Shown here piece by piece: positions 1 to 11,772 of a DNA stretch of 64,000 nt. This DNA comes from Stropharia rugosoannulata. Lineage: Eukaryota; Basidiomycota; Agaricomycetes; Agaricales; Strophariaceae. Under the pieces are notes generated by a model that worked only from the letters and a program-made list of their open reading frames with translations, was not told the DNA's origin and did not search any database. The stretch spans positions 2,604,001-2,668,000 of the forward strand of contig JANCIK010000004.1 in assembly GCA_028532985.1 (NCBI GenBank), in the 5' to 3' direction. The position numbers and the translations under genes are program-made. Position 1 is the stretch's first letter. Every line of letters starts with the position of its first letter.

Positions 1-1186
1 TTATCCGACCTTTACTAGGTGTTGGAAAAGTACAGTATTCGTTTTCTAGATATCGTTAAATATTAACTCGATTGTAGGACCGCATACTGTCTACATGTGC
101 AGAGCATAACTTGGACTATGTGACCGATCCGACCAATTTCCAGCCTCAGCTAACGGCTCGCAACGCTATTCGACATGCTATTCAACAGGGACCCAGCCTT
201 TCCGGCGAAAGTAACATGCACTGTGCTATTTTACGAAGCCTAACAGACATGCAAATAGTTTTACCAAATGCGGACGGGCCTTTCACTCTTGATTCGACAA
301 TAGAAAAACTTCATTCTATCAGTCAGGAGATGGAATTGACCCGTCACACTGTTGATGAAACAGGTACGTGTCTATCTGCCGTAGCATAATTCAGCAAGTT
401 TGATGATATTGAGCATTAGTTGATAAATTCTTGCAAAAGTTCAGCATACCCTCCCCACCTGGTACATTTATGATCTCTCCTCTGGCACTAAGAGGGATAG
501 ACGACGAATCTATCCTAGCTGCCCTTCTGTTTCGTATCACACGCTATATATCCCCAGAACCATGGGGGCATCCCCGGGCTGAATTAGGACGACGGAAAAC
601 AAGCGTTTCTCGACTAATGAATTGGTTGCGCGATGCTAATTCCACGACAGGCCAGACGTCATTGTGCGTTGGGTCTGGTGTTTGGTGGAGGTTAGTGTCT
701 TTACATTCCAGCAAATTGTCCTTCGAGACCAAGGACAAAGATATGACTCAACTTGCCTGGATAGCCTCTAGGCAACCACCCATAATATTCAGAAATAGCT
801 CTGGAGAAACCGTTTCAGACCCTCTTTTACTTGAGTGCACGAAAGATATCGTCAGGCAGCATATGGCCTGGAAAACAAGAAAAGAATCCCCTCTACTCGA
901 AGTACTTTATGATCGTCGCTTCCTCATAGGCTTTCATGTGGATAGCATGCCAACGGCCATGGCAGAATCTCTCTCCACTAGTGGTGCAAAATTGCATGTC
1001 AAAAATAGCAGACCATGGGACATTCCACATGTTTTCCTGGAGGAACGCGGTGCTTCTACGCTTCTACACTCCACAATCATAAATGATAACTCCGTCTATC
1101 AAAGACCACTGAGAGGAAAGGAATTACATGATATCGACTCTAAGTGGATCACCGTTCAGTATTACCGGGAGTTGGCAAACGTTTAA
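1..1186 (+). CDS. TilS-like tRNA(Ile)-lysidine synthase, 3' part (5' end outside window)
   Basis: The PP-loop ATPase family TilS puts lysidine on C34 of tRNA-Ile2; in fungi the enzyme is expected to serve mitochondrial tRNA. Three exons are visible: about 3-30 (reads IRPLLGVGK), 78-370 and about 420-1186. Across the first junction it reads [13 protein letters not shown], followed by [20 protein letters not shown]. The DPTN...RNxIR signature is characteristic of the TilS catalytic domain. The third exon carries the fungal C-terminal extension, with the motif [15 protein letters not shown]. The nucleotide-binding SGGxDS loop must lie upstream of base 1. The second exon ends at a GTACGT donor and rejoins in frame ([10 protein letters not shown]). 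The family call rests on these motifs only. Stop TAA at the end; no neighbour relation is implied. Confidence 0.8.
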
Positions 1187-1795
1187 ATTCAACTGTCTTA
1201 TTTCTATTTCTATTTTGTTATAACTGCATATGATATACACGAGAATGCTTTCATGTGGATGTAAAAATATCTTGTGAATAGCTAGTGTTAAGCTTGACAA
1301 TTGGCGCCAATTATAAACGTATCTACCACATCATGCCAAACTCGTATGGGAAAATACTCGTACCAGAAATGACCAAATTCGAGAGATGGCACTTGCCCAG
1401 GACGATCACCTTGTTCAACAATTTTTGCACGAGGAATATGCCTAACTATATCCTGGAACCATCTGTAGTAGATTTCGAGTGAAGTAGGAGGAGGTTAGGT
1501 ATGCTCACCTCGCCACAGTGGAAGGGGACTAGGTCTAAATGATCATGGATAATCATAATTTCAGTAGTAGGAGATATTTTATTCAGTAAGGCCGCAAATT
1601 CGACGTTGCGCAGCAGGCAGGGTTAGTTTAATGAAGACTGAACCAAAAAAAAAAAAAAGCAGAACATCGCTTGCTTTGCTAAACACAGAAACAGATGAAT
1701 ATGGGCACTGCGCAATGCGAAAAATAATGTTTTCGTAGTACCGACATATAACGACTGATGGCCGGTTGTTGATGCAACATATAAGTAAGTTGTTG
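1187..1795. other. Intergenic stretch, no gene seen
   Basis: Only short unsupported ORFs lie here. It contains a 14-base A run (1645-1658), which on the minus strand is a T run downstream of the hydrolase relic. No RNA gene or element recognised. Confidence 0.5.
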
Positions 1796-2563
1796 CTACC
1801 TAACATGACAGAAATCAAGCATATGCGTACATTGATGGATCAGCAGCACGCTTAAGCAATACTTCGAATCTTGCGCAGTTTCAATTGCTTCAATCCATTC
1901 TGGGTCAAACAGGGCTCCTACAATTCGTTTAGCGATCATAGCAAGCTTCTCCACAGGTGTTCGCATGCCTGCCGATGGTGGCTCGCCAATGGGCAATCCG
2001 GCAGACTGCAATTCTACAGACCACGGTGTACAGGCTAGAAATAAGTGGGTAACGAGAAAAGGCAAGACGAGTGGATCGTGTGCATGCCGGGGGAAGAAAT
2101 AACATTTGCTGGGCCACTACACCCGGAAGTAAAACATTAAACAGCAGTACCGTGAAAACAAAAAGTAGGATACTATACCACCCATAGAGTAACCCACTAG
2201 AGCAAGGCGACTCCAACCTAAGTGGATGAATAAAGCGGCAAGATCGCGAGCAAGTAATTTAATGGTAATTTCTTCATTCTGGGTAGGAGCCAAGGCAGAG
2301 TCACTCATGCCTCTGGTCGTATAAAAGGACTGTTAGTATGGGGAAAAACTTAGTGAGAAGACAGTAGCATAATTTGGTTTGTAACCTGGACGAGTTTTAG
2401 CGAGACTCTCCATTAGACGTTCGTAGTCTATCCGCACGGACGTCATCCCACAGACCAGAACTATAGGCGTCGCAAGACCAAGATGGACATGGACAGAGCC
2501 CTGAAGCTCGTAGGCTAAAGTTGCACCATCAGGGAGAGTCAAAACAGAATAAGTTGGAGCCAT
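1796..2563 (-). pseudogene. Alpha/beta-hydrolase relic with two frameshifts and no C-terminal half
   Basis: The minus strand begins MAPTYSVLTLPDGATLAYEL and carries the alpha/beta-hydrolase features IVLVCGM (oxyanion region) and GYSMGG (nucleophile elbow, Ser in the centre). Homologues read on as RPVLLYDxRGMxDS. Here the splice at about 2385/2330 gives RPVLLYDQ and then a stop, while RGMSDSAL continues in another frame, so about two bases are missing near 2310. A second break lies at the C run near 2090: VAQQMLFLP is in one frame and RHAHDPLVLPFLVTHLF in the next. After WIEAIETAQDSK no catalytic Asp or His region can be found downstream. Two breaks inside conserved motifs plus the missing C-terminus argue for a decayed gene. 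Assembly indels at the homopolymer could explain one break but not the truncation. Confidence 0.65.
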
Positions 2564-2927
2564 GAATACCTAGTATGTTGTAAAAATGAAAGGAACGAAG
2601 TTGATAGATACTAGGTGAAAACGACACCTGATGTGGCCTTTATAGCTCTATTACTTCAGTAAGGAATGTCATTCAACCGGACATCAGAAGTATCGATGGC
2701 CCAACCAGGGTACCGTCTTACGATAATAGAGCATCCGTTACTGCAGCCGTGCATATTCATGTAGTACCTCATACCACACGGGTGCAGTAAGTTGCCAAAT
2801 TGTATATGCCTGTGATAAAAAATATAATGTAGAAGACCTATATCTTGTTGCGTAGGTATATTATCAAGGTTCCCAACAGCAAAAACGTTAGCGACAGGAA
2901 TAGCCATTGACATACGATACACTTAAA
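2564..2927. other. Spacer between hydrolase relic and SRP40
   Basis: It holds one 88-codon minus-strand ORF (2656-2922) with no recognisable domain and no splice partner. I see no supported gene. Confidence 0.4.
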
Positions 2928-4664
2928 TCAAAACTTGAAACTGTGGCTAGTCAACTGTATGAGTTTGTGAATAAGATTAAGTATCCTGGGAAAAAATATT
3001 TAGGCAGCATACCGTAATCTCCCCTCCGCGATAGCTCCCCCTCTTCTTTTTGTTCTTCTCTTTACGGAAGCCTGCCCCACGGGTTACAATGAGGTCTTCA
3101 TGCGCGCGCTTTCCATAGTCATTTTGGGGTGCATCCTATGACAAAATAAAGCATGTTTGGTCGGGACTTGCTGCACTAGGTAAATGGTCTAAAGAACTAC
3201 CTTTGCGATATAATTGTTATTCTGGATGGTATCGATCTTGGTTGGATCTATTCTTTTGAACCTTTCATTCGTTTGACGTCCAGGCTTCCCGTTGGGCTTG
3301 ATGCGTGCAGAGGCACTTTCACCCCCAGAAACGTTAGAAATGAAGGCTGTCGCAACAGAACCTCCAACGCTATCGGTGCGACGTTTCTTGGCGACTTGTT
3401 CGTTATCTCCACTCGTTTCAATTTTGGTAGATTCAGAATTCACAACAGAATTCTTGTCTAGAGTCAATTTATTGTCCGGTTCAGAATCAGATTCGGAAGA
3501 AGACGAGTCAGATCCAGAGGACGAGCTAGAGGACGACAAGACTGGCTTTTTTTCTGTTTTCTTATTTACTTCTACAGAGTCAGACTCATCACTGGAAGAT
3601 TCATCTGATTCCGAGGAACTGGAAGACTTAGCAGCCTTCCTACCTGATTTCCCATTCTTTTGAGCAATGTCCGGTTTTGATTTTGTGACCGTTTCATGAT
3701 CAGAATCCGAACTATCGGATGAAGACGAATCAGAAGAATCAGTCTTCTGAGTTGTACTGGAAGCAATGCTGGACTTCTTCTTTGACGGTTTTGGGGCTGC
3801 TGGAACGGTACTGGATGATTCATCGTCTACATGTCTGTTAGCTACGAGTAACAAATTCAAGATACATAGCTTACCTGAGTCTGAAGTAGATGAATCCGAA
3901 GAGCTTGACGACAGGGCTGTTCAACGCAATGAGTTTGCGGCAAAACACTAAAACCAAAAGAAACGACTTGATTTACATTTTACAGCTTTCTTGACAGACT
4001 TTGACTTCTTGTTTGAAGGTTTGTTATCATCCGAAGAGTCCGTTGAAGAAGAGGCGGAAGAGGCGGAAGAACTCGAAACGGCTGTAGGTAGTTAAGTAGG
4101 AAGTATAGGCTGAGTACCTGAAAATTCATACATCGTATTTTTGTTTTGGGTACGCTCTTTTTATGTTCTTCTTCTGAAGAGCTAGACGAAGAGGACGATG
4201 GCGACCTTGTCTGCCTTTCTTTTGCTTTACTTTTTTTAACGGGTGCCTTTGATGTTGAAACAGAGCTTCTGGAAGCTATACCGATGGATTAGAGTTAGAA
4301 TATCGCGGAGAGCTGCGAACGCACAGCTTGAGTCGGATTCGGAGTCACTACTGAGGAAGCGGAACGTAAGTAGACTACAGACGGTACCACTGCACAGTGC
4401 AATAGACGTACGACGTTGATTCCGTTTTGTCCACTGAGTTCTTCCATTGAGCAATTATTTCATCTAATTGAGGGCCGTCCAATTCTATATCTTCCTTCAG
4501 GACAATAACCTTTTTCGCTGCCTTTTTGACCGCTTGGGCGGCCTTGACATGAGCGTGTTTTGTGAGGAATGCATGAATTAGTGCATATGTAGCTAATAGT
4601 ATGCTAATCAGTAGTTTAAGAAGGCCAAAGAAGTATAGGACTAACTGGCTAGATTATTGTCCAT
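2928..4664 (-). CDS. SRP40: SRP40/Nopp140-type nucleolar phosphoprotein (LisH, Ser/Asp tracts, SRP40_C)
   Basis: A chaperone-like nucleolar protein that in other eukaryotes binds C/D and H/ACA snoRNPs and Pol I factors. The start at 4664 gives MDNNLATTYALIHAFL after an intron (donor GCCA|gttag), with an N-terminal LisH-like segment ALIHAFLTKHAHVKAA. A long middle of poly-Ser/Asp/Glu blocks alternates with Lys-rich stretches, as in Nopp140. The last exons join in frame to NNYIAKDAPQNDYGKRAHED, RKEKNKKKRGSYRGG and the terminal LTSHSFKF, the diagnostic SRP40_C domain. Traced exons include 3875-3942 area, 3201-3841, 3013-3135 and 2928-2954. The intron 3842-3874 is only 33 nt. The ATG is 114 bp from the RIB4 ATG on the other strand, so the two genes share a promoter region. 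The middle exon edges are less certain. Confidence 0.88.
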
Positions 4665-4778
4665 GACGGGTATGTAGTGCTTAAGTATGTATCTTGGCTA
4701 AAATGAAGGATGAAGATTTTTTGCGACATGACCAAAGGGGCACCAAAATCCCACGGGCCTTGATCTCGTCCCGCAACA
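4665..4778. promoter_or_regulatory. Shared divergent promoter of SRP40 and RIB4
   Basis: Only 114 bp separate the two start codons, so 5' UTRs and promoter elements of both genes must fall here or overlap. No clear TATA box is visible. The assignment is inferred from geometry. Confidence 0.5.
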
Positions 4779-5472
<694 letters not shown>

Positions 5473-5704
5473 AGTTGCTGGTTGCTGAAGGTAGAATGAG
5501 AATATATCAATGTAGAGAAGCCGTGCAATGAGTGTATGAGACTCAATTAGCTTATGAGTTCCATAATCCAAAGAAGTTCATCGTAGTCACGGTGCTCGAG
5601 CGTGTCAGGGGTTGTTCGTTGTGACCGTCATAGTTCGTCATCACACTGCTTCAAAACGCGTTATAGACAACCCCCCTTGTTTTATCACTACCAACCCAGC
5701 CGCC

Positions 5705-6846
5705 ATGAAGAAGAAGGTTTTTGAATGTCAACCTTGTAATGACGCCATGGTTAATTTATAATATTTCAGGTGTTGCTCATGGGAGCGTCGGGCAGCGGGA
5801 AGACATCCATGCGCTCCTTAATCTTGTGCGTTTCTAGTACAAATTATTGCACGTCCGACAACTAATACTACCGCAGCTCGAACAATCCTGCGTCACTTAC
5901 TGCACGGTTAGGCGCCACTATAGACGTTGAACAAAATCACGTTCGCTTTCTTGGAGACCTTATCCTGAACCTCTGGGATTGCGGAGGTCAAGACGCTTTC
6001 ATGGACTCGTATCTTACGACACAAAGAGGGACTATCTTTAAGCAAGTCGGTGTTATGATATACGTCTTCGACGTGGAATCAAGAGAGACGTTAAAAGACC
6101 TGGAATATTATCGGGATTGTATATCAGGACTTAAGCAGTATAGCCCCGAAGCGGCGGTATTCCTTCTCGTCCACAAAATGGATCTTGTTAGGGAACCACG
6201 ACAGGCTACTTTTCAGAAGAAAAAGCAAGATTTGGAAGAAGCTAGTGGAGATACACCCGTTTCGGTTCTCGCCACCAGTATATACGATGAAAGTTTATAT
6301 AAGGTAAGATGCCAAAGTGTACGCTGTGTCCGTTAATACTGACAATCATTTGTGCAAAGGCCTGGTCGAATATTGTTCATACCTTGATTCCGAATGCTGC
6401 TATCTTGTCAAAACATCTTAACACGTTCGCTAACGCATGCAATGCAACCGAGGTTATCCTGTTCGAACGCACGACCTTCCTAGTGATTGCTACATCGTCG
6501 CGACCAAATCCAGATGGTCAAGACTCAGAAGGAGATGGTTTATACTCCAAGCGATATGAGCGTACATCTGAATTAATCAAGCATTTCAAGCACTCATGTA
6601 CGCGAGCTAGGGAAGAATTCCGGTCTCTGGAGATGGAACTTCTCGATTTTACCGCCGTTCTCGATGAAATGACAAGAAACACTTATGTCATGGTTATCGT
6701 TCATGATCCTGTCATAGGTTAGATTTGTCGTCCTGCCTTTAGAACACACAACTGAGGATTCTACAGAGGTAGCAGCATTAAAATTCAACATAAGGTTAGC
6801 GAGAAGGAAATTTGAAGAGTTACAGAACGACAGTTTCGGCGCATAA
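5705..6846 (+). CDS. GTR1: Ras-related GTP-binding protein Gtr1 (RagA/B)
   Basis: Rag GTPase that, with Gtr2 on the vacuolar EGO complex, signals amino-acid sufficiency to TORC1. A short first exon MKKK (from 5705) splices at about 5769 to VLLMGASGSGKTSMRSLI, the P-loop. Further motifs are GATIDVEQ (switch I), LWDCGGQDAF (switch II, Gln present) and HKMDL, the NKxD-equivalent base-recognition motif typical of Gtr1/RagA. The C-terminal roadblock-like domain is visible from AWSNIVHTLIPN onward. The last exon after an intron at about 6720-6766 reads VAALKFNIRLARRKFEELQ and ends at TAA 6844-6846, so the simple ORF ending at 6722 is not the true end. Convergent with the Rap1-like gene. Confidence 0.93.
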
Positions 6847-7167
6847 TTGTCTTCCGTTTGCTTACATGCACATAGTGCCATACATAATAGCTGGCCTATA
6901 ATCTATCTGTTGTACAATATATTCCAATATAATCAAGTTAGCTATGCATTCCCATCAAAGACCACTCCCAGTACGAGGACAAACGCGTGAAGAACATTGC
7001 ATTCATAACCGATGTTGATGACCCCGACCCTGTATGTATGTAGGGTGGACTACCTCAGTAATCATCTAACTATTATCATTTATCTGTCGCGGAAACAAAA
7101 AAAATCGAAGAACGCGTATCTCAGGTATCATACAAGCAAAGAAGTCGAGGCCATTGCTGGGTAGAGC
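6847..7167. other. Convergent 3' spacer between GTR1 and RAP1-like gene
   Basis: About 320 bp between two stop codons. No gene or repeat recognised; probably both 3' UTRs. Confidence 0.5.
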
Positions 7168-9488
7168 TTATCGCTGTCTCTGTGAGAAGGCGGCCGCTTT
7201 CGTACCAATGGGCGGGCTGTAGGGGCTCTGACTCTCGACTTTTTGAAGAGACTGAACCATTGATTCTGCTCGTGTTCCGGGTAGAGGGTATGTATCCGCA
7301 CTGGATCCTCGGCGCTGTCGTCTTGATGTAGTCAACGTTTCGTTGCCCAATATCGAAGGTGCACTCTTATGTGGGTTTTGTCGCGCCTTGTCCCAAGTTT
7401 GTGTTGTTGTTTGTGGGGTATCTCTGTTACCTCTCCTTGGTGACTCAGAGCGCACTGCAGGCTGTGAACGTTTCAACATATCCTTGGGATGTGGAGCAGT
7501 GCGGAAGTCGAATTTTTTAGTGCCATTTGCGTCAGATGACCTAGGGCGTAGCTCAGCAGATATCCGAATATCATCAGAATCCATAGATAATTCCGATGGT
7601 TGAGGCAGGGAGTTTATGTCATGGTCATATTCCTCAAGTATATGTTCCACAGACAATTCTTCAGCCAGAGTCTCCACAGTCGGAGCTTCATAGACCCCCT
7701 GGTCTTCAGGTATAGCGATAGCATTATATTTGCGAGCCTTACGTCTGCCTGGCAATGGGACGATTTCAGGCTCAATCGAGCGTAGACGAGAGCTGGCGCG
7801 TACTGCGACCCCGTCATTACGTTTCTTTTTTCTGAGTTTTGACCGCACTTCAACTACAGGCAACAATGCTTCTTTAACGCGAGGTGATTTGTGCTGGTTA
7901 CTCTGCTGCTGCTGCCGCTGTGGGACAGAGATATTTTCCGTCGAGTCGGGAGGTTGAACTGATCTTCGGCGGGCTGCTTTGAGAAGGGGCTTTACAGGAC
8001 GTGGCGTTGCCTCCACAGGTGGTGAAAGAATGGCAGGAGGGTCTATAGGAGGGGGGGTAGATGTAGCAACACGTCTATAGCGTGTCTGCTCACTGTTACT
8101 ACGATGGACACTAGCCTGTTTTCCGGCAACTTGCGCAGGCTTTGTAGCAGGGGTACCAACCAGGGTATCTTGCGTAGGGAACGGTGGGTAACCCACTGAT
8201 GCAACTAGTGTCCTTTCAGGGGATCGAGGTTCATGCGACGGACCAGGGCCATAATCGTCGAACTGGAATTCAGCATCGTCATTGCCATCAAAGAGGGAGC
8301 TAGAAATAAATAATCAGATACAGATAAAGTCTGATCATGAAATGTAGTTACTCTTGTTGTTGTTCTTCTTCAGAATATTCGAACTTTTCCGGGCTCTCTT
8401 CGCCGCTAGGGTTGTCATCCTTCTCAGGCAGTCTCAGTCTCTTCTTTGCAGACTGCATTGTGCCTGACGTAAAAGCGGAATATTTGCGTTTCTGTAATTT
8501 AAGTGAACCTTTGGATTCTGTGTTGCCTTCGTCCTGCGAGTCCACCTGAGATGATTCACTGCCACTGGACTCGTCTTCGTTCAGCCTGGACTGCATACCC
8601 GTATGTTTTTGTAATGATGCCTTAGTCAAACGTCTGTCATAAATCCAGCGCCGCTCTGGGTCAGGTGGGTGCTGATCTACCAACTCCTGGATACGAATGT
8701 TATATGCTTGTTTATTTCTCTTGTAGTTTTCTTTCCAGGATTCGGCGGTATGTCGTCTCGTCCAAGCATACTCGGACTCTCGTCCCTATCACAAGAATAG
8801 TTATCAACAGGAGAATGTCACTAGCGGAGGTAAGAAAGAACAAACCATTTTTACTAAGTCAGTATAGAATTTGAGGCTTTGACGTCCTCCCATTGAAATG
8901 TCGGGTAGTAACCGTGATATGAACCAGCACAAATTCTCAAAGTCCTCTGGTGTAAATTTTGTGCGCCTGGATATCGTTCAAAAGGAGTATCATTTAACCT
9001 AGTAGCTGACATACCCATATCCTTCAGGGACTCCATGCATGGGATTGATAGTTTGCCGTGCATGCCGGAAGTACCCTCGCTTTGTACATCGACCTATGAA
9101 AGTTGTATACTCAACGCGCAGTTTAGAGCGCGCGGCATTCCGACTGGAGTTGCAGGCCAGCTGTATGACGGTTCTGTCTTGTGTGGGAGCGATGAGGAGC
9201 GTGTCAGCGCCCACAGCACTGCTCAGTATAGTACCGCCGTGATTCTAGGAATGACGGCGTATGAGGAGTTAAAACCAGTAATAAAATCTCATAATGCGTA
9301 GTCGACAAGTAGCAGGAGAGGGTTTATACCTTGATTTCTTGGGCCAAAGTGACTTTGGCCTCCTCGTCTACATTTTTATGAAAGAGAAATCCAATCGACT
9401 TGTTCTTGAATCTGAAAACCGGCGTGGGATTACGACGTGAGGATTGGTCTTCAAAGGAATCCGAAACTTCAAACTCAGAATCGGACAT
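7168..9488 (-). CDS. RAP1: Rap1-like telomere protein (BRCT plus Myb)
   Basis: Rap1 proteins join the shelterin-like complex, or bind telomeric DNA directly, and regulate telomere length and silencing. From 9488 the protein begins MSDSEFEVSDSFEDQSSRRN and enters a BRCT-like domain: PVFRFKNKSIGFLFHKNV, HGGTILSSAVGADTLLI and VEYTTFIGRCTKRG. The next splice (about 9013/8963) gives GYGRTKFTPEDFENLC, with FISRLLPDISMGGR and YAWTRRHTAESWKENYKRN, the Rap1 Myb-domain signature. Then come acidic and basic low-complexity exons (8348-8683 and 7168-8320) with several bipartite-NLS-like clusters such as KLRKKKR. I could not find the C-terminal RCT helix bundle before the stop at 7168; it may be diverged, lost or in an unseen exon. 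The start is the first ATG of the BRCT exon. Confidence 0.82.
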
Positions 9489-9563
9489 AGGGATCCTACG
9501 GACGAAGGATACCTTTTAATCAATTAGATGTATATGATGAGCAGAGCAGAGTCTTACGATTGA

Positions 9564-9569
9564 TATATA
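9564..9569 (-). promoter_or_regulatory. TATA-like element upstream of the RAP1-like gene
   Basis: TATATA in an AT-rich patch about 75 bp upstream of the 9488 start codon. Position fits a core promoter; function is inferred. Confidence 0.35.
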
Positions 9570-9602
9570 ATAGTTTGCAAAGAAAGCAAAAAGAAAGTTG
9601 CA

Positions 9603-9674
9603 AACGTTGAACCAACGTTGAACACAAGTTAGATGTGTTGTTGACTGTCGCGACAGTCACGTGAATAGCACGTG
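9603..9674. promoter_or_regulatory. Direct repeat, 18-bp palindrome and two CACGTG boxes
   Basis: AACGTTGAAC occurs twice (9603-9612 and 9614-9623). TGACTGTCGCGACAGTCA at 9642-9659 is a perfect 18-bp palindrome. CACGTG follows at 9658-9663, overlapping the palindrome edge, and again at 9669-9674. CACGTG is the core bHLH site (Cbf1 or Pho4 type in yeasts). The cluster is 115-190 bp upstream of the RAP1-like start, so it is a likely upstream control region. The binding proteins are not known. Confidence 0.5.
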
Positions 9675-10280
9675 TTGTTTAGAGCACGCGCGAGGAAGCG
9701 ACCCGAATTATGGATTCTTGTCGAATGGCGGCAATACATTGAGCTCTAAAGCTGTTTCAAGTGTACATGAATTGAAAGATCCAATTAAATGAGGCCCTTC
9801 CCGCGAGCGTCAAGTGAGCCTTTCACCAGCTTTCACCTTGCTTTCCCCATTTCCGAGTGGAGCAAATGCTTTCGAACTGAGAGACATATAAATTTACAGG
9901 TATCAAACAGATATGTGTATTATGTTAATGGACACAATTCTGTTTTGAAAAGAGTATGTTCCCGTTCTTCAGTGCCGAGGGCCCGGTAGCCAATCGTTAA
10001 ACACCGTTTTACCCATTGAATAGAAAGCGCCCATCATCAACATCAACCATTCATTTCCCCTATGCATTCAAATATTGTGAACAGCCTAAGAGCCTGTCAT
10101 ACACTCAATGGTCGCTGTCAAAGATACGTATTTCACTTAAAGTGGTAAGTATGTAGCAGCATTCGCATAAATTATATCCTTGCTAGATATTTCTGACCAC
10201 CAAGTTGAGTCCTGCTATATTCTTCACCGCCGCACTTTGCAATACGAGCAGGTGAATTACCTGCTCACGCTTAATCCACA
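9675..10280. other. Spacer before the first seven-helix gene
   Basis: No supported gene. A 66-codon ORF at 9789-9989 has no recognisable feature. The end nearest 10281 should hold the promoter of the seven-helix gene. Confidence 0.4.
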
Positions 10281-11772
10281 ATGAGCAGCAATGACGCTAC
10301 AAGTCCTACGAAAGCCTCCGCTATAGCCAATCAAAGAGCATTGCTGCTGAACGCGGAGCCCGTCATAAGTAAGTTTAGTGTCTTCCTTCGATGAGACTAC
10401 TGATTGAGGAAATTATGTGGCAGTTACAATTTGCATAATGCATACCATTGCTATATTGACTACAGTTATAAGGCTTGTACACAGAAAGTACATCCAACGG
10501 CTGTGGTGGGATGATTTTTGGGCGGCCATGGCTTTATTTTGCGAGATAGCGCTCTTCCTCCTTTACATGATCTATACGTCTATAGCCAGACGAGTCGGAA
10601 GTAAGTGTTAATGAGAATGCTCCCTGCTTCCTTATATAATTTCATTGTATTGATTTAGGTGTAACGCCTGCTTTACGCCTTGCGGCGCGATGGACGACAC
10701 TTCTATCATACACCGCATCTCTCTGGTTTGCTCTCTTAATTATTGCCAATGGAGATTTTGTCGGCTCACCATCTATGTATCGTCAGGGCATCCCGGTTGA
10801 CTATCTCTGTCACTATTACACGCCTTCTGCAGAAAGGTCGCCTCAAACATGTGTCAATGGCTGCATCTTATATATTTTCCGCATTTGCGCTGACGATGCT
10901 GCTTCAAAAAATATTTTTCTGCGGAACAAATTGGGCCAAGCAGACGGCTTGTGCCACCCCACAGTACGCCGGCTACATGGAACTCACCAGTGGGTGTCAA
11001 GTCTTTATCATCCGTTATAAGTGGCCATGCTCAGTAATATGAAATTCTGCCTGCAGCGGACAATATCGCCGATCTATGGCTCATTCTCGCTCCTGCGTAC
11101 ATCCTGCGGAAGACTAAGCTCCGCCCTACCCACCAACGTCTTATTGCAGCTATCTTCACATGCGGATTCTTTACCATGCTCGCGAGCATCATTCATAGCG
11201 TCTTTATTCTCCTCAACGCACCTCAAAAAATCGGCTTTTCGGGGCATATTCAGGTACTTATTCTCTACTACTTCCCAGCGCCAGTCGCGCACCCCGTCAT
11301 CTACGCGTATTTTGCTCATCTGTCTTGCTGCTATTTTTAGGTCACTATTGCCATAGTCGTGTCCAACCTGCTTGTGCTCGTTACTGCAATATATCGTGCC
11401 TTACGGCGCCGCGTGCGCCTGGATGGCGCATCGGAACTCGGGACCCCGCGGCGGACGAGTAGTACCAGCGAAACTCGAGACGCGCATACAGTTACGGGAG
11501 CATCGAGTGGACAGCAACCGACAACAGAACGCTCGCACCTCACTCTGACCGAGCTCACCGACTCCCGATATACTGCCACACTCACCCACATTACATTGAC
11601 CGAGTTCACTGAATCGCGCAGTGCCACTACACATAGGTCCGGCATGGAATTCACTACGGAAATGAGCGCGGGGACGGACTTGGAATCTAGCAGCGCAGTG
11701 ATTTCGAACACAGCTTCTGAATTGAGGACAGATGGGGATGTACAGGACAGGGAGCTCGCCTTAATCACTTGA
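10281..11772 (+). CDS. Seven-helix WWDD membrane protein, paralogue A (fungal rhodopsin-like)
   Basis: Probable receptor-like integral membrane protein; the WWDD motif after helix 1 resembles the fungal rhodopsin-like (Pth11/SAT5) class, but no ligand can be inferred. Exons: 10281-10369 (MSSNDATSPTK), about 10422-10600 (helix 1 HTIAILTTVIRLVHR, then RLWWDDFWAA and helix 2), about 10660-10727 (ARWTTLLSYTASLW), about 10787-10990 (LTISVTITRLL, helix 4, then CGTNWAKQTACATPQY, a loop with a Cys pair), about 11057-11252 (ADNIADLWLILAPAYIL and helix 6) and 11341-11772 (VTIAIVVSNLLVLVTAIYRA, helix 7). The cytoplasmic tail of about 120 residues is Ser/Thr-rich and carries two copies of a LTLTELTDSR-type motif (11536-11619). 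Close paralogues lie at 13196-14676 and 22721-24165. Confidence 0.78.

Noticed and set aside
2656..2922. 88-codon ORF between the hydrolase relic and SRP40
   Set aside because: No motif, no splice partner, and it ends only six bases from the SRP40 stop on the same strand, which would leave SRP40 no 3' UTR.
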